DNA of 64,000 nucleotides, taken from the NCBI GenBank assembly GCA_947458455.1, contig CANGYJ010000002.1, positions 372,001 through 436,000 on the forward strand, read 5' to 3'. This document shows, piece by piece, positions 54,514 through 62,650 of the stretch. A model generated the notes under the pieces. The model worked only from the letters and a program-made list of their open reading frames with translations. It did no database searches and had not been told where the DNA came from. Every line of letters begins with the position of its first letter. Positions within the stretch are counted from its first letter, which is position 1. The stretch is from Verrucomicrobiaceae bacterium (GTDB taxonomy: Bacteria > Verrucomicrobiota > Verrucomicrobiia > Verrucomicrobiales > Verrucomicrobiaceae). Made by a program: the position numbers and the translations under genes.

Positions 54514-55986
54514 ATGAGCGTTCTCGAAATCGTCATCCTGCTCCCGATCCTCGCCGCTCTCGCGGTGCTGTTCGGAGCGCCTGCCCGTGCCGCCTCCGTC
54601 GGAGCCACGCTGGCGAATCTGGTCATCGTGCTGGCCCTGAGCTGGCAATACGCCGCCAAAGGCAGCACCGGCCTCGCCTTCACCCAGGCTCGTGAAGTCC
54701 TCGCCAATCCCGCGATCAGCTTTTCCGTCGGCGCGGATGGTGTCTCGCTTATTTTGGCACTTTTGACCGCCATCGTGATGTTTGCGGCCGTCTGGCAGAT
54801 CCAGGACCGCCCGGCCATTTTCTACGTCGCCTCGCTTTTGATCGGCGGCGGCGCGTTGGGAGCCTTCCTGACAACCGATGTTTTCTTCATCTACGCCTTC
54901 CACGAGCTGGCGCTCATTCCGACCTTCCTCATGATCGCCCTCCACGGCCACGCGGAGCCGATCGAGCGCAAAAAAGTCGCCTGGAAAGCCACGGTGTATC
55001 TCGGCGTCGGCAGTTTGGTGCTGCTCGCGGGCCTTGTGTGGCTCGTCGTCGAGTTCAGCGGCGGTCGCGATCTCACCTTCGACCTCGAAGCCCTTCGTGC
55101 GCAGGCCAAGCTGACCCCGCTGCCGGTCGAAAAGCAGGGCGTAATCTTCTTTGTGCTGCTGCTCGGCTTTGGCACCCTCGTCAGTCTCTTCCCCTTCCAT
55201 AGCTGGGCCGCTCCCGCCTATGCCACCGCGCCCACACCCGTCGCCATGCTGCATGCGGGCGTGCTGAAGAAATTCGGTCTCTACGGCCTGCTGCGCATCG
55301 CTCTGCCACTGCTGCCGCAGGGCGCGAATGTCCCCTGGGTGCAAAACGCGCTGCTCCTGATGCTCTTGGGCAATATCCTCGTTATGGGGCTCGTCACCAT
55401 CCGTGCCAGCCGCCTCGACGACACGCTTGCCAACTCCAGCGTGATGCACATGGGCTACATCTTCCTCGCCCTCGCCGCAGGCAGCGAGATCGCCCTCAAA
55501 GGCGCGGTGCTTCTGATGTTTGCGCACGGCGTGTCCATCGCGCTGCTCTTTGCCCTGTCTGGCAAGATGCGCAACCAACTCGGCACCCTCGAATACAGCA
55601 AGCTTGGCGGTCTCGCCTCTCACGCACCGGCCTTCACCGTGCTGTTTGCCTTTGGGGCCTTCGCCAGCATCGGCCTGCCGGGCCTCAGCAACTTCGCGGG
55701 CGAGGCCATGGTCTTCGCCGGCAGCTTCACCACCTTCAGCGGCACGCTCACGAACCTGCACTGGACTGTCATCCTCGCCCTGTGGGGCGTCGTGATGAGC
55801 GCCGTCTATATGCTCCGCGCCTACCGCCACATCTTCCACGGCAGCGCCACCACCGGCCTCTTCATGAGCGACCCCGCCCTGCCGCAGCGCCTTCCCCTCA
55901 TCCTCATGGCCGCCACCCTCCTGCTCACCGGCTGCTGCCCCTGGCTGCTGCTGAATTTGCTGAAGGGTGCTCTGGCGGCCTCCTAA
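54514..55986 (+). CDS. nuoM: NADH-quinone oxidoreductase subunit M
   Basis: A 490-residue antiporter-like subunit with about 13-14 membrane helices. Hallmarks are FFIYAFHELALIPTFLMIALHG with the conserved Glu, LVSLFPFHSWAAPAYATAPTPVAMLHAGVLKKFGLYGLLRIALPLL and SSVMHMGYIFLALAAGS. It belongs to the proton-pumping arm of complex I. The stop is followed after four bases by the left arm of a 30-bp perfect inverted repeat, which separates it from nuoN. Confidence 0.97.
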   Translation: MSVLEIVILLPILAALAVLFGAPARAASVGATLANLVIVLALSWQYAAKGSTGLAFTQAREVLANPAISFSVGADGVSLILALLTAIVMFAAVWQIQDRPAIFYVASLLIGGGALGAFLTTDVFFIYAFHELALIPTFLMIALHGHAEPIERKKVAWKATVYLGVGSLVLLAGLVWLVVEFSGGRDLTFDLEALRAQAKLTPLPVEKQGVIFFVLLLGFGTLVSLFPFHSWAAPAYATAPTPVAMLHAGVLKKFGLYGLLRIALPLLPQGANVPWVQNALLLMLLGNILVMGLVTIRASRLDDTLANSSVMHMGYIFLALAAGSEIALKGAVLLMFAHGVSIALLFALSGKMRNQLGTLEYSKLGGLASHAPAFTVLFAFGAFASIGLPGLSNFAGEAMVFAGSFTTFSGTLTNLHWTVILALWGVVMSAVYMLRAYRHIFHGSATTGLFMSDPALPQRLPLILMAATLLLTGCCPWLLLNLLKGALAAS

Positions 55987-55990
55987 ATCC

Positions 55991-56193
55991 TCCTCGTCCT
56001 CCTACTCGAACTCGTCCTCGTTTCTCCCGCTCCGCCGCCCCAGAACCACAGAAGTCAGAAATCAGAGCCGCAGATCGCCTAGCGCCCCATTTTCATTTTT
56101 CAGTTTCCAATTCTCAATTTTCAGTCCCGCGCCCCCGAAACACCTCTTCCCAGCCGATTTGATCGAGGACGAGTTCGAGTAGGAGGACGAGGA
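55991..56193. repeat. 30-bp perfect inverted repeat flanking 143 bp, between nuoM and nuoN
   Basis: The arms at 55991-56020 and 56164-56193 are exact reverse complements over 30 bases. They are built of the word CTCGTCCT-like units (TCCTCGTCCTCCTACTCGAA and so on). The 143 bases between contain further repeated words, among them CAGAA/CAGA units and a stretch of TTTTCAGTTTCCAATTCTCAATTTTCAG-like words. The gap 55987-56246 holds no gene. Confidence 0.9.
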
Positions 56194-56246
56194 CGACAAA
56201 AAGCCTCCCCGATCTCTTAGCTCTTCGCCCTTTGCCATTCGCCCCG

Positions 56247-57710
56247 ATGTCCGTCTTCACCCTCGAAGCCAGCCTCGCCCTTCTCGGCCTCGTCCTCCTC
56301 TTGCTGGAGGCCTTTAAGCCGGAGATCTCCCGCCGCACGCTCGGCTACACAGCCATGGCCGGCACCGCGCTCGCGCTCGTGCTGCTGCCCCTTTGCGGCA
56401 CGCAGCTTCCCGAGTTCATGCAGCCCTGGCACCAGATCGATACCCTGGCGCTCTTTTACAAAGGCTTCGCCCTCGTCATCACGCTGCTCGTGCTTTGGCT
56501 CACGCTTGAGTGCGCCCCCTACCTTACGCGTTTCACGCTCGATGGAAAACTCGCCGAGATGTTCAGCCTGCCGCTCATCGTCTGCGCTGGCATGATGTGG
56601 ATGGCCTCCGCCCGCGACCTTGTCACGATCTTCATCACGCTCGAACTCGTCACCATCAGCTTCTACGTCCTCGTCGCCTTTGCCCGCAAAAGCGCCCTCA
56701 GCCTCGAAGCCGGCGTGAAATACCTCATCCTCGGCGCTTTGAGCACCGGCGTGCTCGTTTATGGCATTGCCTGGATCTACGGTGCCACCGGCAGCATGAA
56801 TTTCGACGCCATCGGCAAGGCACTCGCCAATCCCGCCACCAGCAAATCCGCCGCGCTCTTCGGCGCCGCCATGCTGCTCGTCGGCCTCGGCTTCAAGGTC
56901 GCCGCCGCACCCTTCCACATGTGGGTGCCGGATGTGTATCAAGGTGCGCCCACCCCGGTGACCACCTTCCTCTCCGTCGGATCCAAGGCCGCCGGCTTCG
57001 TCGTCCTCACCCGCGCTCTCGATGCCTTCGCCGCCCCCGGTTCCATCATCGGCAGCGAGGTGCAGAGCCTCCTGCTCGTCGGCGGCTCGCTCACCGTCCT
57101 GCTCGGCAGCCTGCCCGCCATCTTCCAGACCAGCGTGAAGCGCCTGCTCGCCTATTCCAGCATCAGCCACGCCGGCTACCTGCTCCTCGCGCTCGCCTGT
57201 GGCAGCGGCGGCCGCTTCGACATCGGCAGCAACGGCATCGTCGCCTTCTACCTCGCCACCTACCTGCCCATGACCGTACTCGGCTTCCTCGCGCTCGGCC
57301 TCATGCGTGTGAACGGCCAGGGCGAGGACCTTGGCGACTTCCAGGGTCTCGCCAAACGCTCGCCGCTCCTCGCGCTCGTCATCACCATCGCCTTCGCCAG
57401 CCTCGCCGGCCTGCCGCTCACTGCTGGCTTCATCGGCAAGATGTTCGTCTTCCTCAGCCTCGTCGATCACGGCTACTGGGGAGCCCTGACCTGCGCCGTC
57501 ATCGCCGCCGCCGCCGGGTTCTACTACTACTTCCGCATCATCCTGGCGATGTACACCACCGAAGGCAGCGAAAAGCCCGCCCTCACCCTCACTCCGCTCA
57601 CCAAAGCCATCGCCTGCGGCCTCGCCCTCGTGATCCTCGCCCTCGGCGTCTATCCCCGCCCCCTGCAAAAGGTTCTCACGCCTCCCGCAGCCGCTGTCGT
57701 GGTGAAGTGA
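56247..57710 (+). CDS. nuoN: NADH-quinone oxidoreductase subunit N
   Basis: A 487-residue antiporter-like subunit with about 14 membrane helices. Hallmarks are TIFITLELVTISFYVLVAFARK with the conserved Glu, GLGFKVAAAPFHMWVPDVYQGAPTPVTTFLSVGSKAAGFVVL, AYSSISHAGYLLLAL and FASLAGLPLTAGFIGKMFVF. ATG 56247 was chosen; a TTG at 56232 is possible. It is the last gene of the cluster; a TTCC-loop hairpin lies 12 bases after the stop. The gap from nuoM, filled by a repeat, is far larger than other gaps in the operon. Confidence 0.96.
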   Translation: MSVFTLEASLALLGLVLLLLEAFKPEISRRTLGYTAMAGTALALVLLPLCGTQLPEFMQPWHQIDTLALFYKGFALVITLLVLWLTLECAPYLTRFTLDGKLAEMFSLPLIVCAGMMWMASARDLVTIFITLELVTISFYVLVAFARKSALSLEAGVKYLILGALSTGVLVYGIAWIYGATGSMNFDAIGKALANPATSKSAALFGAAMLLVGLGFKVAAAPFHMWVPDVYQGAPTPVTTFLSVGSKAAGFVVLTRALDAFAAPGSIIGSEVQSLLLVGGSLTVLLGSLPAIFQTSVKRLLAYSSISHAGYLLLALACGSGGRFDIGSNGIVAFYLATYLPMTVLGFLALGLMRVNGQGEDLGDFQGLAKRSPLLALVITIAFASLAGLPLTAGFIGKMFVFLSLVDHGYWGALTCAVIAAAAGFYYYFRIILAMYTTEGSEKPALTLTPLTKAIACGLALVILALGVYPRPLQKVLTPPAAAVVVK

Positions 57711-57722
57711 TCCCGGAACGTG

Positions 57723-57744
57723 GAACAGGTTTTCCAACCTGTTC
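57723..57744 (+). repeat. TTCC-loop hairpin after nuoN
   Basis: Arms GAACAGGTT and AACCTGTTC pair perfectly around a TTCC loop, the counterpart of 42561-42582. The two stem positions that differ are changed on both sides (GA/TC against AG/CT). The rest of the 145-bp gap up to ilvD holds no gene. Confidence 0.75.
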
Positions 57745-57855
57745 ATGCCGCGAAGATCTGACGGACTTAATTTCTGAGAGCCGATCTAGCTCGAGTTCAT
57801 CTTCGAGGACAAAAGGGTCTCACCTATCACCTCGGGCAGAGGCACTTCCAGGACG

Positions 57856-59556
57856 CTACGGCGTGATCTGGAGTGACGGGGGGCGTGAGAGCGTCCACTT
57901 CGGTACGCAACCTTCATGAGCCTGCGAAACGGTGGCGGCGAAATCGGCGAGGTAGCCGAAGGGATGCGAAACTTCGACGACTTCGGCTTTTCGAGCTTCG
58001 AGATCGGCTTTGACCTCGATGGTGCCTTTCAGCAGGTCGAATTCGATTTCGTCGTCGTCCTGCACTTTGGCGATGGGGCCGCCCAAAACGGCCTCCGGGG
58101 TGCAATGCACGCCTACCGCACCGGCGGAGACTCCGGAGACGCGGCCATCGGTGATGAGCGCGACTTTACCATACAGTTCCGGCACAGCGAGCGCGGCGCT
58201 GGCGACGTGCATTTCCGGCATGCCGAGTGCCACGGGGCCGCTGCCGCGGATGAGAACGATGTGGCCGGGCTTGATGCGGCCTTGCGCGGCGGCTTCAAAG
58301 ACGCCTTTGCTGTCGTTGAAGCAGATGGCACGGCCGCTGAAGCGCGGCTCTTTGAGGGAGGACACTTTGAAGACCATGCCGTGCGGCGCGAGGTTGCCAA
58401 AACACACCTGGATGTCGGCATAGTCTTTGAAAGGCTGGTCGTGCGGGGCGATGAGGGCGTTTGGAAAGGGCACCGCTTTGGCGCTGGCGAGATTTTCGGC
58501 CAAAGTGCGGCCGGTGACGGTCAGGCACGAGCCGTCGAACAGTCCGGCATCAAGGATGTGCTTCAAAAGCATCGTGGTGCCGCCGAGGCGGTGCAGATCG
58601 ACCATGGTGCCGCGTCCGCGTGGCGCGAAGCTGCACAGCACTGGCACTTTGCGGCAGATGGCCTGCACATCGCGCAGCGTGAAGTCCACACCAGCCTCGC
58701 GGGCGACGGCGAGGAGGTGGATGACGCCGTTCGTGCTGCCGCCGATGGCGGCGATGGCCGTCATGGCATTCGTGAGCGACTGCTTGGTGATGATATCACG
58801 CGGGCGGATGTTCTTTTCGAGAAGGTTCCGCACGGCTTTGCCGACGCGGAGGCATTCCTCACGCTTTCCGGCCTCGATGGCCGGCATGGACGAGGTGTCT
58901 GGCAGACTCAGACCCATCGCTTCGAGCGTGATGCCCCAGGTATTAAAAGAAGCCGCGATGCCGCAGCCGCCGGGCCCCGGGCAGGCGGTGCGGATGATCT
59001 GCTCGCTCTCGTCCCAGCTCATCGTGCCCTGCGCTTCCTTCGCGGCGGCGTCATAGACATCGAGGATGCTCGTCGCCTGACCTTTATGGCAGCCGGGCAT
59101 GATGCTGCCGCCATTGACGATGAGGCCGGGGAAGTTCGTGCGTGCCAACGCCATCGCGAAGGCCGGCCCGTTCTTGTCACAATGATGCAGGCCGATGATC
59201 GCATCGTAGCTGTGTGCGGTGCAAATCATCTCCGCGCCATTGGCCATGAGGTTGCGCGAGCAAAGCGAAGCTGCACCGCCGATGTTGCCCTGGGTGATAT
59301 TGTCACTAACCGGCGAGACGCCGAAGGGAAAGCCGATCATTCCTGCCTCGGCGCAGCCTTGCGCGAGGAGCCTCGCCAGCTCGTGCGCGCGCACGTTACA
59401 GATATTGCCATCCAGTAGCGGCGTGCCGATACCGATTTGCGCCCTGTCGAAGTCTTCCTCTTTGAAGCCTAGCCCCCAGTAGAAAGCCGTGATGCCGCGC
59501 TGCCAGCCACGGGTGACGTTGCGCGAGTTCCAGTTGAGGGATTTTTGGTCTGCCAT
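57856..59556 (-). CDS. ilvD: IlvD/Edd-family dehydratase, probable dihydroxy-acid dehydratase
   Basis: A 566-residue Fe-S dehydratase. Cys53 (DGNICNVRAHE), Cys126 (HHCDKNGP, with the conserved Asp-Lys) and Cys198 (CPGPGGCGIAASFNT) match the three cluster ligands of dihydroxy-acid dehydratase by spacing. The C-terminal block GRVSGVSAGAVGVHCTPEAVLGGPIA holds the catalytic-region Ser. The CGGMYTANT motif of typical IlvD reads CGIAASFNT, so a related sugar-acid dehydratase is possible. IlvD makes the keto acids for valine and isoleucine. The last 18 residues look like read-through into intergenic sequence. ATG 59556 begins the conserved protein. Confidence 0.78.
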   Translation of the reverse strand: MADQKSLNWNSRNVTRGWQRGITAFYWGLGFKEEDFDRAQIGIGTPLLDGNICNVRAHELARLLAQGCAEAGMIGFPFGVSPVSDNITQGNIGGAASLCSRNLMANGAEMICTAHSYDAIIGLHHCDKNGPAFAMALARTNFPGLIVNGGSIMPGCHKGQATSILDVYDAAAKEAQGTMSWDESEQIIRTACPGPGGCGIAASFNTWGITLEAMGLSLPDTSSMPAIEAGKREECLRVGKAVRNLLEKNIRPRDIITKQSLTNAMTAIAAIGGSTNGVIHLLAVAREAGVDFTLRDVQAICRKVPVLCSFAPRGRGTMVDLHRLGGTTMLLKHILDAGLFDGSCLTVTGRTLAENLASAKAVPFPNALIAPHDQPFKDYADIQVCFGNLAPHGMVFKVSSLKEPRFSGRAICFNDSKGVFEAAAQGRIKPGHIVLIRGSGPVALGMPEMHVASAALAVPELYGKVALITDGRVSGVSAGAVGVHCTPEAVLGGPIAKVQDDDEIEFDLLKGTIEVKADLEARKAEVVEVSHPFGYLADFAATVSQAHEGCVPKWTLSRPPSLQITP

Positions 59557-59592
59557 GAGGCCGCTGAGGCTAGCGAGCATGTCTCCTCACGG

Positions 59593-59632
59593 CAAAAGAA
59601 AAGCTCCCGGCCTGCGAACAGACCGGGAGCTT
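59593..59632 (-). terminator. Rho-independent terminator of the porin gene
   Basis: On the minus strand a 10-bp stem (AAGCTCCCGG / CCGGGAGCTT) with a 12-base loop is followed by TTCTTTTG. It lies 50 bases after the porin stop and 36 bases before the ilvD start, so it separates two genes on the same strand. Confidence 0.8.
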
Positions 59633-59681
59633 CCTAACCATTTGATCAGTGCTGAAGCGGGAGAACCAGTCCCGCGACGAA

Positions 59682-60641
59682 TTAGAACGCGATGCTCAAG
59701 CGAGCACCCCAGAACACTTCGTTGTGCTCGGTCAGATTGAGCGAGGAGCGAAGGTCAAGGCTGTGATTCCAAGCCACATAAGGCGTGAAAGTGGCAGACT
59801 TGGTGAGCTTAATGGGAGCAGCCACGGACACGAGGAGGTGGGTGAAACCGGAGGTGTTCGCATTCAAAGGCTGGCCGTTCAGGTGGGTGAGGACAGGAGA
59901 CTGATTACCGGTGTAGTAATCGAGGCCATAACCAGCCTGAAGGGAGGGAACGATGCTCATCCAATCGGTGACCGCGAAGGTGTAATCAGCACCGGCTTGG
60001 AAGTAGGAACCACCGACCTGGAAGTCGTAGTAATAGCCAAGGTAAATATTGGCAGCTCCGAGAGGGATGGCCATGGTGAAACCAAGCTCGTGAGCGCCAC
60101 TGATGCCGAATTCTGGGTCATTGCCAGCATTTGGGCCACCGGTGCCGAAACCGCCAGGACCAACACCGTAGGGCGAGGAGCCAGCATAGGAATCCGGATA
60201 GTAGTAGTACTGGTACTGGACGCCAAACTTGGCCCAGCCGGCGTTGTAATTGAGGGAGGTGATCAAATCGAGCTCCGAGTAATCGAAGCCTTTGTCAGCC
60301 GAACCCAAAGGAGCGACTGCTGCGGCCACGAAGGGAGTGTCGAACGTGGAGATGTAGGCAGCGCCCACGCCCCAGGTCAGCTTATCAGTGACTGGGATGG
60401 AGAGGTTCAGCGCGGTGGTGACGATGTTGTCAGCGAACCAGAGGCCACGGAAGTAGTAGCGTGAGTCGTAGGCGACGTCGAGGGTAGCACCGATGCTGTC
60501 GAAAAGAGCCGTGGGGGCGGGTTCGATAGGGGCGGGGTTTTTTGGGGCAGGAGCGGTGCCTGCCGTGGCGTTCAGGGCTGTGCAGACGGCGAGAGTCGCC
60601 ACCGACTTGGCCATGATCGAGTTGAGTCGATTGAGCTTCAT
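59682..60641 (-). CDS. Outer membrane porin-like beta-barrel (TorF-like)
   Basis: A 319-residue exported protein with a signal peptide (about residues 1-28, ending NATA) and a short Pro/Ala-rich stretch. The rest is a series of alternating amphipathic strands rich in Tyr, Gly and Asn, ending in ARLSIAF, whose C-terminal Phe is the usual BAM recognition end of outer membrane barrels. DVAYDSRYYFRGLWFADN resembles the TorF family of putative porins. It probably forms a diffusion channel. It starts 70 bases after the bioF stop on the same strand; a 14-bp self-complementary sequence (60681-60694) sits between them. Confidence 0.8.
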   Translation of the reverse strand: MKLNRLNSIMAKSVATLAVCTALNATAGTAPAPKNPAPIEPAPTALFDSIGATLDVAYDSRYYFRGLWFADNIVTTALNLSIPVTDKLTWGVGAAYISTFDTPFVAAAVAPLGSADKGFDYSELDLITSLNYNAGWAKFGVQYQYYYYPDSYAGSSPYGVGPGGFGTGGPNAGNDPEFGISGAHELGFTMAIPLGAANIYLGYYYDFQVGGSYFQAGADYTFAVTDWMSIVPSLQAGYGLDYYTGNQSPVLTHLNGQPLNANTSGFTHLLVSVAAPIKLTKSATFTPYVAWNHSLDLRSSLNLTEHNEVFWGARLSIAF

Positions 60642-60711
60642 TATGTTGGTCGAGTTTAGTTTGTTGGTGTTGAGGTTGCCGCCTGCCGGCAGGCAGACTG
60701 ACTCCACTTGC

Positions 60712-61893
60712 TTAGCAGCCCCCGTGCCAAACTGGGGCTGTTTTATGATTTTTTGAAACAACTGGGCTTAAATACCTGCCGAGGTTCAAAATTTGCTCCG
60801 GCAGATGCCCGGCACTGAGCGTGATGCGCAGCCTCGCTCGGCCCCGCGCCACAGTGGGGAAACGGATGGCTGGCACGAGAAAACCGGCCTCCAGAAGGTC
60901 TTTCGATGCTTCTAGGGCCACGGACTCACCGCCGAGGATGATGGGCAAAATCGCCGCCGGGTGCGCAGGAGTCTGAATCAGTCCGCTGAGCATCGAAATG
61001 TGCTCGTGAAGTCTTTGGCGGCGTTTTTCGCCCTCCTCGCCCGCGATGAGTTTTAGCATTTCACCCGCCGCGTAGGCCAGATGAGGTGGTGGCGCCGTGG
61101 AGTAGATGAGGCTGCGGGCACGATTGATGAGAAGATCGATCGCCGGCCGAGACGCGGCGAGGTAGCCGCCGCTCAGGCCGAGAGCCTTGCTCAGCGTGCC
61201 CATGTGTAGTTCGATGCGGTTTTCCAGTCCCAGCGCTGCCGCAAGGCCCCTCCCCTGGGGTCCGAGCACGCCCACCGCATGCGCTTCATCAAGCAGCAGC
61301 CATGCGCCGTGCTTGTCTTTGAGCTCCACGATCTCACGCAGGGCCGCCGCATCGCCATCCATGCTGAAAATAGACTCCGTGATGATCAAAACGCGGCCGG
61401 CGGCGGTTTCGAGCAGGCGGGAGAGCTTGTCGAGATGGTTGTGTGGGAAGATGCGGATCACCGCGCCGCTCAGCCGGGCGGCATCGACGAGGCTGGCATG
61501 GCAAAGTTTATCGAGAAGGATCGTATCACCGCTACCCATGAGGGCTGGAAGGGTGCCGAGAGCCACGGCAAAGCCGCTGCTGAAGCACAGCGCCGCCTGA
61601 GTCCGCTTAAAATCCGCCAGCGCCTCCTCCAACTGCATGTGCGCCCGATGCGTGCCGCAGACGAGCCGCGAGGCACCCGAGCCGCCGCCGTGCTTCGCCA
61701 CACCATCCGCCAGCGCTTCGCACATCTCATCGGAGCCAGCGAGAGCGAGGTAGTCGTTGGAGGAAAAATTCATCAACTCACGGCCTTCTCGCTTCACGAT
61801 CACGCCGTTCACCTCATCGAGCGGTCGCAGCTCACGCCAAAGCTCCTGCGTATGCAGATCGTCGAGTTCAGAGATGAGGTTCCAGTCTCTCAT
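60712..61893 (-). CDS. bioF: 8-amino-7-oxononanoate synthase (KAPA synthase)
   Basis: A 393-residue PLP enzyme that condenses pimeloyl-ACP or -CoA with alanine in biotin synthesis. Landmarks are FSSNDYLALAG, GGGSGASRLVCGTHRAHMQLEEALA, ITESIFSMDGDAAALREI, LDEAHAVGVLGPQGRGL and the PLP Lys in GTLSKALGLSGGYL. The ATG at 61893 shares its A with the stop of the upstream TPR gene (TGATG), a sign of coupled translation; a GTG at 61896 is also possible. bioA lies at 45 kb and other bio genes are not in the window. The close relatives Kbl and CqsA are less likely given the LSGGYL signature. Confidence 0.9.
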   Translation of the reverse strand: MRDWNLISELDDLHTQELWRELRPLDEVNGVIVKREGRELMNFSSNDYLALAGSDEMCEALADGVAKHGGGSGASRLVCGTHRAHMQLEEALADFKRTQAALCFSSGFAVALGTLPALMGSGDTILLDKLCHASLVDAARLSGAVIRIFPHNHLDKLSRLLETAAGRVLIITESIFSMDGDAAALREIVELKDKHGAWLLLDEAHAVGVLGPQGRGLAAALGLENRIELHMGTLSKALGLSGGYLAASRPAIDLLINRARSLIYSTAPPPHLAYAAGEMLKLIAGEEGEKRRQRLHEHISMLSGLIQTPAHPAAILPIILGGESVALEASKDLLEAGFLVPAIRFPTVARGRARLRITLSAGHLPEQILNLGRYLSPVVSKNHKTAPVWHGGC

Positions 61894-62558
61894 CACTCTT
61901 TGAGTCTCCGCTCCACCGCTTCATCCTTCGCCACGCCGAGCGAGAGCGCCTTTTCGTAGTGCCGCTTGGCGAGCTCGATGGAAGGCGGGCGCTGCTCCAG
62001 CATCATCAAAGCTAGGTTGAAGTGTGCGATGCCGTAATCCGGTTTCAGTTCGAGGGCCTTTTGCAGCTCCGCTTCCGCTGCTCCTGCCCAGCCGAGGTTT
62101 TTCGCGGCGATGGCGAGGTAGTTATGTGCCCTTGCATCTTCGGGATCTTCGTGAATCGCCCGCGAGAGCGCGGAGACCGCTAGATAGGTATCACCCGCCT
62201 CCAACCGCAGCAGTCCGAGCGCCACCCAGGACTGAGCGAGTGCCGCATTGTGCTCCACGGACTGCTCGAAGCATTCGATGGCCTTTTTCGCATCACCTGC
62301 CTGCTGCTCCACCGCACCGAGGTTTGCCCACACGAGGGCGTTTTTTGGGTCCATCTCGATCATCTCGTTGTAGGCCTTGCGTGCACCGGCCCAATCACCC
62401 TTCGAGAAGGCCACGGCGGCCTTCTCATTGAGCGCCTTCGTGAGAGGCGGCAGCTCACCCACCTTCTCAACAGCTGCGGGCGTCAGCGGTGAAGTCTCCT
62501 GAGCAGGGAGGAGTGGGCAAAATAGTAGTGTGCAGAGCCATGGAGAGAGCCATTTCAT
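61893..62558 (-). CDS. Exported TPR protein
   Basis: A 221-residue protein with a signal peptide (about residues 1-19, CPLLPA) and at least four tetratricopeptide repeats between about 45 and 195, marked by AFSKGDWAGARKAYNEMIEMDPKN, WANLGAVEQQAGDAKKAIECFEQ and NYLAIAAKNLGWAGAAEAELQKALELKPDYG. It probably works as a periplasmic protein-interaction scaffold. It overlaps bioF by one base. Its start faces the lexA start across 92 bases that contain a LexA box, so it might belong to the SOS response. Confidence 0.85.
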   Translation of the reverse strand: MKWLSPWLCTLLFCPLLPAQETSPLTPAAVEKVGELPPLTKALNEKAAVAFSKGDWAGARKAYNEMIEMDPKNALVWANLGAVEQQAGDAKKAIECFEQSVEHNAALAQSWVALGLLRLEAGDTYLAVSALSRAIHEDPEDARAHNYLAIAAKNLGWAGAAEAELQKALELKPDYGIAHFNLALMMLEQRPPSIELAKRHYEKALSLGVAKDEAVERRLKE

Positions 62559-62621
62559 CCTCCCACCATGCCTTCATTTGAGGGGAGTAAAACCTCTTGC
62601 TCAATTCCTGTTGGTCGCGAA

Positions 62622-62635
62622 TGTTCGAGCGAACA
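62622..62635 (+). promoter_or_regulatory. LexA box (SOS operator) at lexA
   Basis: TGTTCGAGCGAACA is a perfect palindrome of form TGTTC-N4-GAACA, centred 22 bases before the lexA start. As I recall, this is the LexA motif reported for Verrucomicrobia. It would give autoregulation of lexA and could also control the divergent TPR-bioF unit 64 bases away. Confidence 0.82.
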
Positions 62636-62650
62636 ACAAAACGCGCCGTT

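Noticed and set aside
52387-55839. A 1150-codon open frame on the minus strand across nuoK-nuoL-nuoM
   Set aside because: It is antisense to three certain complex I genes and its product is a low-complexity Glu/His/Gly/Arg string. Long antisense frames are common where third codon positions are G/C-rich.
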